A stretch of DNA of 64,000 bases, taken from positions 1,178,001 to 1,242,000 of the forward strand of contig NZ_QMEJ01000001.1 in NCBI RefSeq assembly GCF_003390865.1. Direction: 5' to 3'. The notes below the pieces were generated by a model, which was not told the DNA's origin, did not search any database, and saw only the letters and a list, made by a program, of their open reading frames with translations. Positions 46,934 to 55,875 of the stretch are shown piece by piece. Source of the DNA: Tropicimonas sp. IMCC34011 (GTDB lineage Bacteria; Pseudomonadota; Alphaproteobacteria; Rhodobacterales; Rhodobacteraceae). Position numbers and translations under genes: made by a program. Within the stretch, counting starts at the first letter, position 1; every line of letters begins with the position of its first letter.

Positions 46934-48597
46934 TGGGCGTCCGTTCGCAGAGCCTGCTTGCGCGCCCGCAAGTCGAAAGCGCGTGCCTCGTCCATCGGCG
47001 CGGCGGCGATACTGCGCAGAACGTGTTTCTGTACCTTCTGCGTCGATGTCGTCGGCAGGGAGTCTCGGAAGACGATGTAGCCCGGCACCTTGAAGTAGCT
47101 CAGCCGTTCCGCGCAGGCGGCAAAGACCGCCTCGGCCAGCGCATCGGCGCTCCGGTCCCCTTCTGGCACGATCACGGCTAGAACTTCCTCCTCCCTGAGC
47201 GGATCGGGGCTGCTGATGACGGCGGCGCCCGAAACGCCCGGGACGGACAGGACCACCCCTTCGACCTCGGAGGCCGCGATATTCTCGCCCGAGCGTCGGA
47301 TGATGTTCTTGCGCCGTTCGACGAAATGCAGCGTGCCGTCCGCGCTTGCCCGCATCACGTCGCCGGTACGAAGCCAGCCGCCCTGCCAGACTTTCTCCGT
47401 CTCCTCCGCGTTCTTGAGATAGCCGGAAAAGAACCCCACACGCGGATCGTCTCCCGCGGCACGAAGGACGAGTTCGCCGGGCGCGCCCGGCTCGACCTCC
47501 GAGCCATCCTCCTCGATCAACCTGGCCTCGAGCGGCGGACCCGGCCGGTCTGGCCGGCCGATGGCACGGGTGCCGGTATGGCGCTGCTCTGACGCGGCGC
47601 AGAAGGTCCCGGCGCCCCCCGTTTCCGTCATCGCCCAGCCTTCGAGGATCGGCACGCCGAAACGCGCCTCGAACCGCTCGTGATGGTCGGGATGGACGCC
47701 ACCACCAAGACCGAAGCGCATTCCGTGGGCTTGGTCTTCGGGGCCCTCGGGAAGCTCGAGCAGGATGGCGGGCATCACACCGAGATAGTGAAAGCAGGTC
47801 GCCCCCGTCTCAGCCGCGTCCGCCCACCACGAACGCGGGTGAAAGCGGTCCATGATGATCTGGGCACCGCCGCAGGACAGCATTCCCATGAAGGAATGTC
47901 CCATGGCGTTGACGTGGAATGTCGGGAGCGGCGTCAGAAGACGTTCCCGCCCCTTGCGGAGCGAGATAAATCCGCCCTGCGCATCATACCACGTGGCCCA
48001 GTTCAGGAAGTAGCGGTTGCTCAGGATACAGCCCTTGGGCTTACCGGTGGTCCCCGACGTGTATATGAGCGCGCATTCCCTAGACAACTCGGGCGCGGCA
48101 GGCGCGGACGTTTCCCCGATCCGCGGGATCTGGCCCTCGGGCCCGATGGCGGGCAGGCCAAGTTCCGCGGCGACCGGATCGGCGAGGTCGGCATGGGCAT
48201 CCAGCCGGACGAGCAGTTTCGCCTCGCTGTGTTCCAGCAGATAGGTCAGCTCCGCAGCGCTGGCGGAAGGATTGACCGGTACCGCCGAGGCGCCGAGCCT
48301 GTTGAGCGCAAGCCAGTGCGCGAAATGGTCGGGGCGGTTCTCCAGAAGGAGCGCCACTCGATCCCCGGCCCCGAGACCGGCCGCGGCGTATCGATCCGAC
48401 AGGGTCCGGATGGCCTCCAGCATCTCCGCATAGGACCAGCGGCGCCGCGGGGAAGACCACAGCTCGGCCGTGCCCTTCGTCAGGACAAGCAGGTCGTTCT
48501 CGGCGTAGTGCCCGGATTGCCGTTCCAGCAAGGCGAAGACGCTGCCAGCCTGCAAGAATTGACAAACGGGACCCGATATCTCTTCTTCCGCGCTCAT
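46930..48597 (-). CDS. AMP-forming acyl-CoA synthetase (CaiC/long-chain-type)
   Basis: This 555-residue ANL-superfamily ligase has the P-loop YTSGTTGKPKGCILS, the adenylate motif GWAMTETGGAGTF, the hinge GDVMRASADG and C-terminal ERRKNIIRRSGENIAASEVE. The catalytic Lys lies in TSTQKVQKH. The TSTQKV.KH ending resembles crotonobetaine/carnitine-CoA ligases more than FadD. ATG was chosen because the frame's first codon (TTG) touches the GAGGA ribosome-binding site. It likely activates the acid imported by the nearby TRAP system for cleavage by the thiolase/DUF35 pair. Confidence 0.87.
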   Translation of the reverse strand: MSAEEEISGPVCQFLQAGSVFALLERQSGHYAENDLLVLTKGTAELWSSPRRRWSYAEMLEAIRTLSDRYAAAGLGAGDRVALLLENRPDHFAHWLALNRLGASAVPVNPSASAAELTYLLEHSEAKLLVRLDAHADLADPVAAELGLPAIGPEGQIPRIGETSAPAAPELSRECALIYTSGTTGKPKGCILSNRYFLNWATWYDAQGGFISLRKGRERLLTPLPTFHVNAMGHSFMGMLSCGGAQIIMDRFHPRSWWADAAETGATCFHYLGVMPAILLELPEGPEDQAHGMRFGLGGGVHPDHHERFEARFGVPILEGWAMTETGGAGTFCAASEQRHTGTRAIGRPDRPGPPLEARLIEEDGSEVEPGAPGELVLRAAGDDPRVGFFSGYLKNAEETEKVWQGGWLRTGDVMRASADGTLHFVERRKNIIRRSGENIAASEVEGVVLSVPGVSGAAVISSPDPLREEEVLAVIVPEGDRSADALAEAVFAACAERLSYFKVPGYIVFRDSLPTTSTQKVQKHVLRSIAAAPMDEARAFDLRARKQALRTDAQ

Positions 48598-48606
48598 TCT
48601 TTTCAA

Positions 48607-48616
48607 TCCTCGAGGA
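48607..48616. promoter_or_regulatory. Palindromic ribosome-binding site shared by two divergent genes
   Basis: TCCTCGAGGA is a perfect palindrome that supplies the Shine-Dalgarno sequence of the CoA ligase on one strand and of the MarR-type regulator on the other. The start codons are only 29 bp apart, so each gene's promoter must lie inside the other gene. Confidence 0.6.
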
Positions 48617-48626
48617 GTCGTTGACT

Positions 48627-49133
48627 GTGTCCAAGCCGACCGAAAACCCCGCAGAGGCTTCGGAAGAGACTGAACTGGCCGAATTCGAATATGCCCTCTG
48701 GCACCTGGGCGCCGCCTTCTCGCGCTGGCGGCGGGACTGTTTCGCGGCGGTCTGCGATCTCAATCTCAGCGGAACCGAAGCGTCCATCCTGCACGTCATT
48801 CACATGAACAACGCGCCGAAGGGCCTGATGGAGATCAGTCGCCTTCTCCACCGGGACGATCTGCCCAACCTGCAATACGGGCTGAAGAAGCTGTCCCAGC
48901 TCAAGCTGATCGAAAAGCGCGGCGCCTCGCGCAAGACAACGCATTACGTCGTGTCCGAGTTGGGCGACAGCCTGGTGACTGCCTACAAGGAAAAGAGGCG
49001 CCAGACGCTGCTGCGCCTGTTCCGCCAGATGCCCCACGCGCCCGGCGGGCTCGAGACGATGGTGACAACCATGCATCTCATGGTGGGCATGTACGATCAG
49101 GCCGGGGACATGCTTCTGCACAAGCCGGAGTGA
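48627..49133 (+). CDS. MarR-type winged-helix regulator
   Basis: This 168-residue protein has a helical dimerisation N-terminus (YALWHLGAAFSRWRRDCFAA) and a winged helix with LSGTEASILHVIHM, MEISRLLHRDDLPNLQYGLK and the wing IEKRGASRKTTHY. The GTG start was preferred because GAGGAG sits 9 bp before it; a TTG two codons earlier is too close to that site. Located head-to-head with the CoA ligase, it is likely the ligand-responsive regulator of the ligase-thiolase-DUF35 operon. Confidence 0.82.
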   Translation: MSKPTENPAEASEETELAEFEYALWHLGAAFSRWRRDCFAAVCDLNLSGTEASILHVIHMNNAPKGLMEISRLLHRDDLPNLQYGLKKLSQLKLIEKRGASRKTTHYVVSELGDSLVTAYKEKRRQTLLRLFRQMPHAPGGLETMVTTMHLMVGMYDQAGDMLLHKPE

Positions 49134-49150
49134 GAGGGCGCCTCGCCGGG

Positions 49151-49891
49151 TCATTGCATCCGGTACCCGCCATTGACGTCCAGCGTCGCGCCGGTCACCC
49201 ATTCTGCCCCCGCCCCGGCGAGATAGAGCGCCGCCGCGGCCACGTCGTCCGGCGTTCCGATACGACCGATGGGAATGCGCCCGGCGAGCGCCTCGGCGCT
49301 TTCGGGCGTGGTCGCCGCATCGAACATGCCGCCCTCGATCGGGCCCGCCGCGATGCAGTTTACCGTGACACCGTAGCCGGCCGCCTCGCGCGCGGCGATC
49401 TTCGTCAGACCTAACAGGGCCGCCTTGGACGCGACGTAGGAGGCGCTGCCGCGATAGCCGCCGAGCTGCGCCGCCGCCGAGGACAGCAGGATCGCGCGAC
49501 CTTGCGGCACCGGATCGGCCTCGCGCCGGCGCAAAAACTCCCTCAGGCACAGGAAGGTGCCGGTCGCGTTGACGGCGAGCACGTCATCCCATTCCCGCAA
49601 GGATGTTGCCGCGATCCGCATCGCCGCCTTTCCCGCCGGCATGATGCCCGCGCAGGTGACGAGTATCGACACCGGCACGCCGTCGCTTTCCGCCTCGTCG
49701 AATGCAGCCCGGACGGCGGCTTCGTCCCGGACATCCAGCTGCACGATCCCCGCTCCGCCGGAAAGATCCCCGCGAATGACCCGGCAACCCGATCCTTCCA
49801 GGCGATCCGCGATTCGTCGTCCGATATCGCCGGCCGCGCCGGTGACAAACGCTTTGCCCTCCAGGCTGCCTGAGGCGTTTCCACGATCCAT
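49151..49891 (-). CDS. Short-chain dehydrogenase/reductase
   Basis: This 246-residue classical SDR has the cofactor motif VTGAAGDIG, then VTCAGIMPAG (the NAG-like motif), the active site Ser in LSSAAAQLGG and SYVASKAALL (YxxxK), and the C-terminal VTGATLDVNGGY. An Asp-type acceptor after beta2 (RGDLSG) suggests NAD(H). It converges on the MarR gene and is divergent from the TRAP transporter. It probably oxidises or reduces a hydroxy-acid or its CoA ester in the same pathway. Confidence 0.87.
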   Translation of the reverse strand: MDRGNASGSLEGKAFVTGAAGDIGRRIADRLEGSGCRVIRGDLSGGAGIVQLDVRDEAAVRAAFDEAESDGVPVSILVTCAGIMPAGKAAMRIAATSLREWDDVLAVNATGTFLCLREFLRRREADPVPQGRAILLSSAAAQLGGYRGSASYVASKAALLGLTKIAAREAAGYGVTVNCIAAGPIEGGMFDAATTPESAEALAGRIPIGRIGTPDDVAAAALYLAGAGAEWVTGATLDVNGGYRMQ

Positions 49892-50027
49892 AAAGGGTAA
49901 ATTACATCGAAAAATATCTTTATAAAATAGTAAATTTGGGTAAAGCTGATGCGGACGCGACACCAAGATCGCCGCTGCACCCGCCGTTTCGTGCGGATCC
50001 AACAGTCAGACCGGAGGTATCTACCCA
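49892..50027. promoter_or_regulatory. AT-rich divergent promoter region (SDR / TRAP)
   Basis: The first 60 bases are far richer in A/T than their surroundings, with runs such as AAATATCTTTATAAAATAG (49908-49926). This is the likely promoter region of both the SDR gene and the TRAP operon. I saw no clean palindrome. Confidence 0.5.
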
Positions 50028-51086
50028 ATGCCCATTTCCCTTGCTTCCAAACGCTCCCTGCGCCCGCTCGCGCTTGCCGCGACGGGCCTCATGGCTCTCA
50101 TGCCGGCAGCCCAGGCGCAGGAGGAAAGCGTGCAGCTCGCAGTGCAGAGCGCCTGGCCGCTGACCCTGCCCGCCAGCGGGCGGGACGCACAGCATTTCGC
50201 CGACGCCATCGGCGAGGCATCCGGCGGCGCCGTCAGCATTGATCTCTACGATGCCGGAGCCCTCGTTCCGCCGCTGGAAATCTTCGATGCCGTCCAGCGC
50301 GGAACGCTCGACGCCGGCTATACCTCGCCGCTCTACGTCGCGGGCAAGTTTCCCGCCGTGCAGCTTTTCGGAGGCGTGCCCTTCGGGCCGGACGCGGTAG
50401 GCTATGTCGGTTGGCTCTACAATGCCGGCGGCCTCGAGATCTGGCGCGACATCTACGCCGATCAGGGCGTCGTCACCGTACCCTGCGGCCTGATGGCCCA
50501 GGAAGCGGGCGGCTGGTACAAAGAGCCGATCGAATCCGTCGAGGACATCCAAGGCCTCAAGCTGCGCTTCGCCGGCCTCGCGGGCGAGGTCATGAAGAAG
50601 ATGGGTGCCTCCGTCGTGCTTCTTTCGGGAGGCGAGATCTTCCCGAACCTCGAGCGCGGCGTGATCGACGGCACCGAGTTTTCGATGCCCGCCATCGATC
50701 GGCAGAGCGGTTTCGATCAGGTCGCGAAGAACTACTATCTCCCCGGCTGGCACCAGCCCGCCGCGATCAACGAACTGATCATCAACCAGCGCAAGTGGGA
50801 CGAGATGTCGGAGGGTCAGCAAAGCCTGATCGAACTGACCTGCCGGGAGACCATGCTGTGGGGCCTGACCTCGACCTATGTCGAGAACGCCGAAGCGATC
50901 GACGCCTTCGCCGAGAACGGGGTCGAGATCCGGCAATTCCCCGAAGAGGTCCTCGCCGCGTTCGAGGAGGCGACCGCCGAAGTGATGGCCGAACAATCCG
51001 AACAGGACGAGACCTTCGCGGAGGTCTGGGATTCCCTGTCCGCCTATCGCGAGACCGCGGGCAGTTGGGAAGAGTTGCGCCAGTAA
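50028..51086 (+). CDS. dctP: TRAP transporter substrate-binding protein, TakP-like
   Basis: This 352-residue periplasmic protein has a signal peptide (RSLRPLALAATGLMALMPAA, cleaved near AQAQ). It has the 2-oxoacid-type TRAP blocks PLYVAGKFPAVQLFGGVPFG, GLKLRFAGLAGEVMKKMGAS (carboxylate-binding Arg) and GGEIFPNLERGVIDGTEF, then YYLPGWHQP. These resemble TakP, which binds 2-oxo or hydroxy monocarboxylates. The ligand may feed the neighbouring CoA ligase. GGAGG lies 10 bp before the start. Confidence 0.88.
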   Translation: MPISLASKRSLRPLALAATGLMALMPAAQAQEESVQLAVQSAWPLTLPASGRDAQHFADAIGEASGGAVSIDLYDAGALVPPLEIFDAVQRGTLDAGYTSPLYVAGKFPAVQLFGGVPFGPDAVGYVGWLYNAGGLEIWRDIYADQGVVTVPCGLMAQEAGGWYKEPIESVEDIQGLKLRFAGLAGEVMKKMGASVVLLSGGEIFPNLERGVIDGTEFSMPAIDRQSGFDQVAKNYYLPGWHQPAAINELIINQRKWDEMSEGQQSLIELTCRETMLWGLTSTYVENAEAIDAFAENGVEIRQFPEEVLAAFEEATAEVMAEQSEQDETFAEVWDSLSAYRETAGSWEELRQ

Positions 51087-51101
51087 GCGGGCAGGACAGC
51101 C

Positions 51102-51629
51102 ATGAGGCGTTTCCTCCAGGGTCTGGCCAGCCCGATTGAATGGCTGAACGAGGGGGCTGGTATCGCCGGCTCCCTCGTGCTGCCGTTCCTGATGCTTGTC
51201 GTCGTGGGCAACGTGGTCCTGCGCTACGGCTTCGGGTTCGGCCTAGTCGAGCTTGAGGAGCTGCAATGGCACCTCAACGCAATCACCGTCATGCTGTGCC
51301 TTGGCTACGCCTACCGGCACGACGCCCATGTCCGCGTCGATGTCCTGCGCGAACGCTGGTCGCCGCGACGTCGCGCGTGGATCGAGATCGCCGGTGTGCT
51401 TCTCTTCCTGCTTCCCTTCACCATCGGGATTGCCTGGTTCTCCTGGGGCAGCTTCACCTATTCGTGGAGCATCGGTGAAGGCTCCCCCATGCCGAGCGGT
51501 CTGCCGGCGCGCTATCTCGTGAAGCTGCTGATGTTCGTCGGCATCGTGCTGCTGCTGCTCCAGGGCATTGCCGCCCTCGCCCGCAATGCCCTCATTCTTC
51601 TCGAACCGCGAAAGGCCGACCGATCATGA
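51102..51629 (+). CDS. dctQ: TRAP transporter small permease subunit
   Basis: This 175-residue membrane protein has four helices, with the long-type DctQ pattern LVELEELQWHLNAITVMLCL and YRHDAHVRVDVLRERW. The C-terminal helix is LLLQGIAALARNAL. AGGACAG precedes the ATG. The stop overlaps dctM (ATGA), giving the usual stoichiometric coupling. Confidence 0.87.
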   Translation: MRRFLQGLASPIEWLNEGAGIAGSLVLPFLMLVVVGNVVLRYGFGFGLVELEELQWHLNAITVMLCLGYAYRHDAHVRVDVLRERWSPRRRAWIEIAGVLLFLLPFTIGIAWFSWGSFTYSWSIGEGSPMPSGLPARYLVKLLMFVGIVLLLLQGIAALARNALILLEPRKADRS

Positions 51630-52972
51630 CGAGCGAAGCGTACCTCGTGATGGCGATGTTCGCCACGTTTGCCGTGGGCCTCTTCGCCGGATTTCCGGTG
51701 GCCTTCGTGCTGGGCGGTGTCGGGGTGCTCTTCGCCCTCCTGGCCGAGGTGCTGCCCTATGCCGGTATCGACGTCTTCGCGGGGATCAACTTCATCGGCT
51801 TCTCCGCAGACCGCATCTTCTCCACGCTCACGAACTATTCGCTCGTTCCCATCGCGATGTTCGTCTTCATGGGGTTCATGTTAGAGAAATCCGGCGTGGC
51901 CGAACGCCTGCTCGCCGCGATGACGCGAAGCCTCGGGCGGACACCGGGAAGCCTGGGGCTTTCCATCGTCGTAATCGGCGTGATCCTCGCCGCATCCACG
52001 GGTATCATCGGCGCCTCGGTGGTGCTTCTGGCCACCGTGGCCCTGCCGGCGCTGCAGCGGTCAGGCTACAACATGCCGCTCGGTCTCGGAACGGTCGCGG
52101 CCTCGGGCTGCCTGGGCATCCTGATCCCGCCCTCGATCATGCTGATCGTCATGAGCGACCAGCTGCGCCTGTCCGTCGGCGACCTCTTCATGGCGGCGGT
52201 GCTGCCGGGCGTCGTCCTCGCGGTGCTCTACGTCGGCTACATCGTCATCCTGTCGATGCTCAGGCCAAGCTACGCGCCGCCCGACCCTGACGCCGGGCCA
52301 CTCGATCGCGAGGCGCTTATCGCCATCGTACGGGCGTTGGTGCCGCCGCTTCTTCTGATGCTGTTCGTGCTCGGCTCGATTTTCTTCGGCATCGCCTCCC
52401 CCACCGAGGCCTCGGGCCTCGGTGCGCTCGGCGCCACGCTGATCACGCTCGCCAACGGCACCTTGAACTGGCGGACGCTGATCGACACCTGCACGGCCAC
52501 GGCGCGCACCACCGCCTTCTTGTTCGCGATCATGTTCGGCGCGACCTGCTTTTCCGTCGTGCTACGCGGCTATGGCGGTGACGATCTCGTCGAAGGGCTC
52601 CTGACCGGGCTCGACTGGTCGCCCACCGGCATTCTGATCCTCATCCTGGCGACTGTCTTCGCGCTGGGATTCGTGCTCGACTGGATGGAAATCGTCCTTG
52701 TCGTCGCGCCGCTGACCGTGCCGATCGTAGTATCCATGGGGTTCGATCCGGTCTGGGTGGCGATCCTGATGGCAATCTGCCTGCAAACCTCGTTCCTGAC
52801 GCCGCCCGTGGGCATGGCACTGTTCTACGTCAAAGCTGTGGCGCCGGCGGGCGTGACGACCGGACATATCTACCGCGGCGTGGTTCCATTCGTCGCCCTC
52901 CAGATGCTCGCGCTGCTGCTCGTCGCGTTCTTCCCTTTCCTCGCCCTGTGGCTGCCGGAAGTGGCGTATTGA
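51626..52972 (+). CDS. dctM: TRAP transporter large permease subunit
   Basis: This 448-residue, about 12-helix permease has AGFPVAFVLGGVGVLFALLA and NYSLVPIAMFVFMGFMLEKS (first hairpin), then GASVVLLATVALPALQ, ILIPPSIMLIVMSD and LQTSFLTPPVGMALFY (second hairpin). It is longer than the uronate DctM in this window, as is usual for the TakM type. It is the last gene before the mobile region. Confidence 0.9.
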   Translation: MTSEAYLVMAMFATFAVGLFAGFPVAFVLGGVGVLFALLAEVLPYAGIDVFAGINFIGFSADRIFSTLTNYSLVPIAMFVFMGFMLEKSGVAERLLAAMTRSLGRTPGSLGLSIVVIGVILAASTGIIGASVVLLATVALPALQRSGYNMPLGLGTVAASGCLGILIPPSIMLIVMSDQLRLSVGDLFMAAVLPGVVLAVLYVGYIVILSMLRPSYAPPDPDAGPLDREALIAIVRALVPPLLLMLFVLGSIFFGIASPTEASGLGALGATLITLANGTLNWRTLIDTCTATARTTAFLFAIMFGATCFSVVLRGYGGDDLVEGLLTGLDWSPTGILILILATVFALGFVLDWMEIVLVVAPLTVPIVVSMGFDPVWVAILMAICLQTSFLTPPVGMALFYVKAVAPAGVTTGHIYRGVVPFVALQMLALLLVAFFPFLALWLPEVAY

Positions 52973-53126
52973 GAGCGGACGCGCTACGCACCCCTACCCT
53001 CCGGACCCAGGACCTGAACCCCGGACGGGATGCCCATGCAGATGACGCAATCGGCGGGGCAGCTCGTCCCGCATCCGACCGCTGGAGTTCTTTGAGGGTG
53101 TTGCCGATAGCTTTCGATCCAGCCAG

Positions 53127-54239
53127 TCAAACCGCCCCTGACCGTGCCGCAATGAGTTTACGCAAGACCTCGTCGGACACTTCAGGTACCAGCGCCGCGT
53201 AGCTTTCGATCACGTTTCCCGCGTGCCGAAGTCCCCACCCCATTGTCACCGCGATCTCATTGAGGCTGCAGCCGGCACGGAGCAGCGCGGTGGCTGCCGT
53301 GCCGCGCAGATCATAGGGATGCAGCTCGTCGCGGATTGGCATGAGCGACGGGTCCGCCTCGGCGCGAGCATTGTGGCGCTCCTTCACCCCGCGAATGATC
53401 TGGCTCGCCCGGAGCGCTGTCAACGGACGTCCGGTCAGGGACGTGACGATATGCGCCTGACCCTCCGGAACGGTATCGATCAACTCACCCAGAGCTTCGG
53501 TCACCGGGATGCTGACCGGGTTGCGGTTCTTGCCGCGCTGAAGAAACAGTCGCCGACCGCGTGGTGTGGTCTGGACGTGCGTGAGGCTGAGCGTCCCGAT
53601 GTCTTGCGGCGCAAGGCCTCCCTCAGAGGCCGCGACAATGACACGCGCTTCCGCGGGACGTGCCGCCGCGAGCAGTGTCTGCACTTCTTCCGGCGTCCAG
53701 ATGAGTGACGCGCGCTGCGACTTGTAGAGTTTTTTCTGGCCTGTGTGATGATGCGTGCGAAGGCTGGTGTCGCTCGCGCAGGCCCAGTTGAGAAAGCGGG
53801 TCACGACGGTTCCGGCATAGTCATAGCGTTTTGGCGAGTGCGCCCACTTCGTGCGCCACTGCCTGATTTCGCCAACGGACTCCACCTCTTCGAACATCGC
53901 AATGGGGTCGGGACCGAACTCCGACTCGAAGTCGTTCAGAAAGGAAGCGTAGTCCTTCTGCGTCCGCGACTTCAGTTTTACGAATTCCGCGGAGCTGCGA
54001 TAGCGTTCGAGAACTGCACGCACGGATTTCGGGTCGACCGTACGCCGCTGGCCCGGCCCCTTCTCTAACTGCTGATATGCCGCCACGTAGCGGGGATCGC
54101 CTTCTCCGAAATCCATATCGTTCGACCAGAATTTCGGCCCTCCCCGGTAGACGTAGTGGTATTCGCGGCGCGTCCCGTCACTCAGGCGCTTCGCAACGCG
54201 GTGAACTCCGCGAATGTAGTTCTTGTTACGTGCGCGCAT
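53127..54239 (-). CDS. Tyrosine recombinase/integrase with substituted catalytic Arg-I
   Basis: This 370-residue phage-type integrase has a SAM-like N-terminal domain and a C-terminal catalytic domain. Box II is ELHPYDLRGTAATALL (HxxR), and the nucleophile lies in NVIESYAAL; MGWGLRH replaces the usual GH box. The box I Arg, normally in a TGLRxxD motif, reads EGGLAPQD, with Ala in place of Arg. The beta-hairpin Lys (RGKNRN) is present. Loss of Arg-I usually kills strand cleavage, so the enzyme may be inactive. It lies at the left edge of the mobile region and overlaps the small gene upstream by 14 bp. Confidence 0.85.
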   Translation of the reverse strand: MRARNKNYIRGVHRVAKRLSDGTRREYHYVYRGGPKFWSNDMDFGEGDPRYVAAYQQLEKGPGQRRTVDPKSVRAVLERYRSSAEFVKLKSRTQKDYASFLNDFESEFGPDPIAMFEEVESVGEIRQWRTKWAHSPKRYDYAGTVVTRFLNWACASDTSLRTHHHTGQKKLYKSQRASLIWTPEEVQTLLAAARPAEARVIVAASEGGLAPQDIGTLSLTHVQTTPRGRRLFLQRGKNRNPVSIPVTEALGELIDTVPEGQAHIVTSLTGRPLTALRASQIIRGVKERHNARAEADPSLMPIRDELHPYDLRGTAATALLRAGCSLNEIAVTMGWGLRHAGNVIESYAALVPEVSDEVLRKLIAARSGAV

Positions 54240-54609
54240 TTCGGCGGATCCTGCTCCTCTCGGTGAAACTCAGCTCTTGTTCGTTCTCGGGCTCATTCCG
54301 GGATCCGGGCGTAAGACCATTTTCATGCGCCGCATCGATCCGCGCGCGGACATGTACCGGATCGTAGACGTTCTTTCGGCCGGGCACGGTCCTGATGCCA
54401 AGTTGCCGGCACCAAGCGCGAAATCCGCTGGTGACACCGTCGTAAAGCATCATTTCTGCCAACTCTTCGCCGGTCATAAGGCGGAGCGGAACGCCGTTGA
54501 CATGCGGAAATCCGGAACGATCGCTGCGCACTTCCTCATACTGCCCGGAGAGGCGCGGTTTGCGCTCCGGGAAGGTAGGAGGTGCTGTGTTTGCTTGCAT
54601 TTCGTTCAT
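54226..54609 (-). CDS. Small integrase-linked protein, possible DNA-binding/excisionase-like
   Basis: This 127-residue basic protein has a probable helix-turn-helix segment (TGEELAEMMLYDGVTSGFRA, then WCRQLGIRTVPGRKNVYDPV). That layout is common in proteins encoded just upstream of integrases in Rhodobacterales islands, where they are thought to act as directionality factors or repressors. The reading frame overlaps the integrase start, which supports co-translation. I do not recognise a named family. Confidence 0.6.
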   Translation of the reverse strand: MNEMQANTAPPTFPERKPRLSGQYEEVRSDRSGFPHVNGVPLRLMTGEELAEMMLYDGVTSGFRAWCRQLGIRTVPGRKNVYDPVHVRARIDAAHENGLTPGSRNEPENEQELSFTERSRIRRNART

Positions 54610-54982
54610 AGGCCCGGCTCGGTTTGCCGCCCTTTCGGACGGCTCGTCTTCTCGATTTTCGGGAAGACTATGCGCCGGTTTTCAGCCCACAAGAGCACCC
54701 GGGGGAAATCGCGCCTGGACCGGCTCTCTCAAGAGCCTGTTATGAAAAACTTTTTCCTAAGAACCACCCGCCGAAACAGTGACATAGGACCGATCTGGAC
54801 CGTCGCGATGGTGCGAAAATATTTTCTCAAAATCATCTCCACGAGCATAAATCTGGACCGAGTGAGCTGCTCGAATGGGGTCCCTGAGGGCAGTGATTGA
54901 TCACGAACCACGTCATCCATGCTATCCGTCTAACAAGAGTGTTGGTGCGCGATCCGCGTTTCAAGAGCATTCGAGTTACCCA
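54610..54982. other. Gene-free gap left of the IS block
   Basis: No gene is supported. It probably holds the promoter of the integrase unit. Base composition drops in A/T-rich patches such as 54750-54770, and a stretch at 54905-54982 may be old IS sequence, but I could not identify it. Confidence 0.35.
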
Positions 54983-55226
54983 TGACCTGCTCCCCTGAAC
55001 CGTCCGCTTTTTGAAGTTAGCCTGTTCTCTCAACGAGGAGACAGACGATGCGGAAAAGCCGTTTCAGCGAAGAACAGATCATTGGCATTCTGAAGGAGCA
55101 CCAAGCCGGGATAGGCGCCAAGTAGCTCTGCCGGAAGCATGGCATCAGCGATGGCACTTTTTACAAGCGGCGCTCGAAGTATGGGGGCATGGAAGTGTCC
55201 GAGGCCAAACGGCTGAAGGCGCTTGA
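54983..55226 (+). mobile_element. Truncated left end of an IS3-family (IS407-type) element
   Basis: The segment begins with the terminal repeat TGACCTGCTCCCC and carries the start of orfA (ATG at 55048; MRKSRFSEEQIIGILKEHQ). It is nearly the same as the first 240 bases of the fuller copy at 59704, and both share the same in-frame TAG after GIGAK (55123-55125 here). Similarity stops at GCTTGA; other IS sequence follows. The four bases before it, CCCA, equal the four bases after the right end of the other copy. Confidence 0.85.
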
Positions 55227-55279
55227 ATAGCCCCGTGTATTGTGGACGCCTTCTTCGCTAATTTTTAGGCAAGGAGGCC

Positions 55280-55456
55280 ATGATGAGCAGCAGCAAGTTC
55301 AGCGATGAGTTCAAACGGGGCGCGGTCGCGCAGATCACCGAGCGGGGCTACCCGGTCAGGGAAGTGTTGGAGCGGCTCGGGGTCAGCCCGTATTCGCTCT
55401 ACGCCTGGAAGAAGAAGTTCGCGAAGGCGTCATCAGGAAAGGCGGAGAGGCGCTGA
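55280..55456 (+). pseudogene. 5' fragment of a second IS3-family orfA
   Basis: A good ribosome-binding site (AAGGAGG) and start MMSSSKFSDEFKRGAVAQIT, then LERLGVSPYSLYAWKKKFAK, give the helix-turn-helix part of an IS3-type OrfA. It is cut off after about 52 residues, where an IS1182-type fragment begins on the other strand. The upstream TGTATTGTGGACGCC (55236-55250) may be the left end of this IS. Confidence 0.8.
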
Positions 55457-55875
55457 CCGCTCGCCAAGCCCTCCGCAATGCACCGCGCCACCACCGTCTC
55501 GAACAGATGCCGCAGCAGGTCGCTGTCGCGGAAACGACCGTGGCGGTTCTTGGAAAAGGTCGAGTGATCCGGGACGCGATCGGCCAGATCGAGACGGCAG
55601 AACCACCGATAGGCAAGGTTGAGATGGACATCCTCGCAGAGACGGCGCTCGGACCGGATGCCCATGATGTAACCGACCAGAAGCATGCGGATCATCAGCT
55701 CAGGATCTACCGACGGCCGCCCGGTGGGGCTGTAGAACGGTGCAAGGTGCTGCCGGACGCCGGCCAGATCGACGAACCGATCCACAGATCGGAGCATATG
55801 GTCTGGCGGCACATGCGCTTCGATCGAGAACTCATAGAACAGAGCGCCTTGCGCCTCCTGCCGGGACCCCATCAT
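55399..55875 (-). pseudogene. 5' fragment of an IS1182-family transposase
   Basis: The N-terminal 140 residues are typical of IS1182/DUF772 transposases (LFYEFSIEAHVPPDHMLRSV; PELMIRMLLVGYIMGIRSER; RWFCRLDLADRVPDHSTFSK). The frame then runs into unrelated bases from the IS3 fragment (after GLASGQ), and the DDE catalytic domain is missing. The upstream end of this IS probably lies near 55946, where a GAGTTTTTCAACGG stretch resembles a terminal repeat. Confidence 0.82.

Noticed and set aside
44963-54239. tRNA-Cys as attachment site of the integrase at 53127
   Set aside because: The integrase is over 8 kb away, ordinary metabolic operons lie between, and no second copy of the tRNA end was recognised; kept only as a question in the findings.
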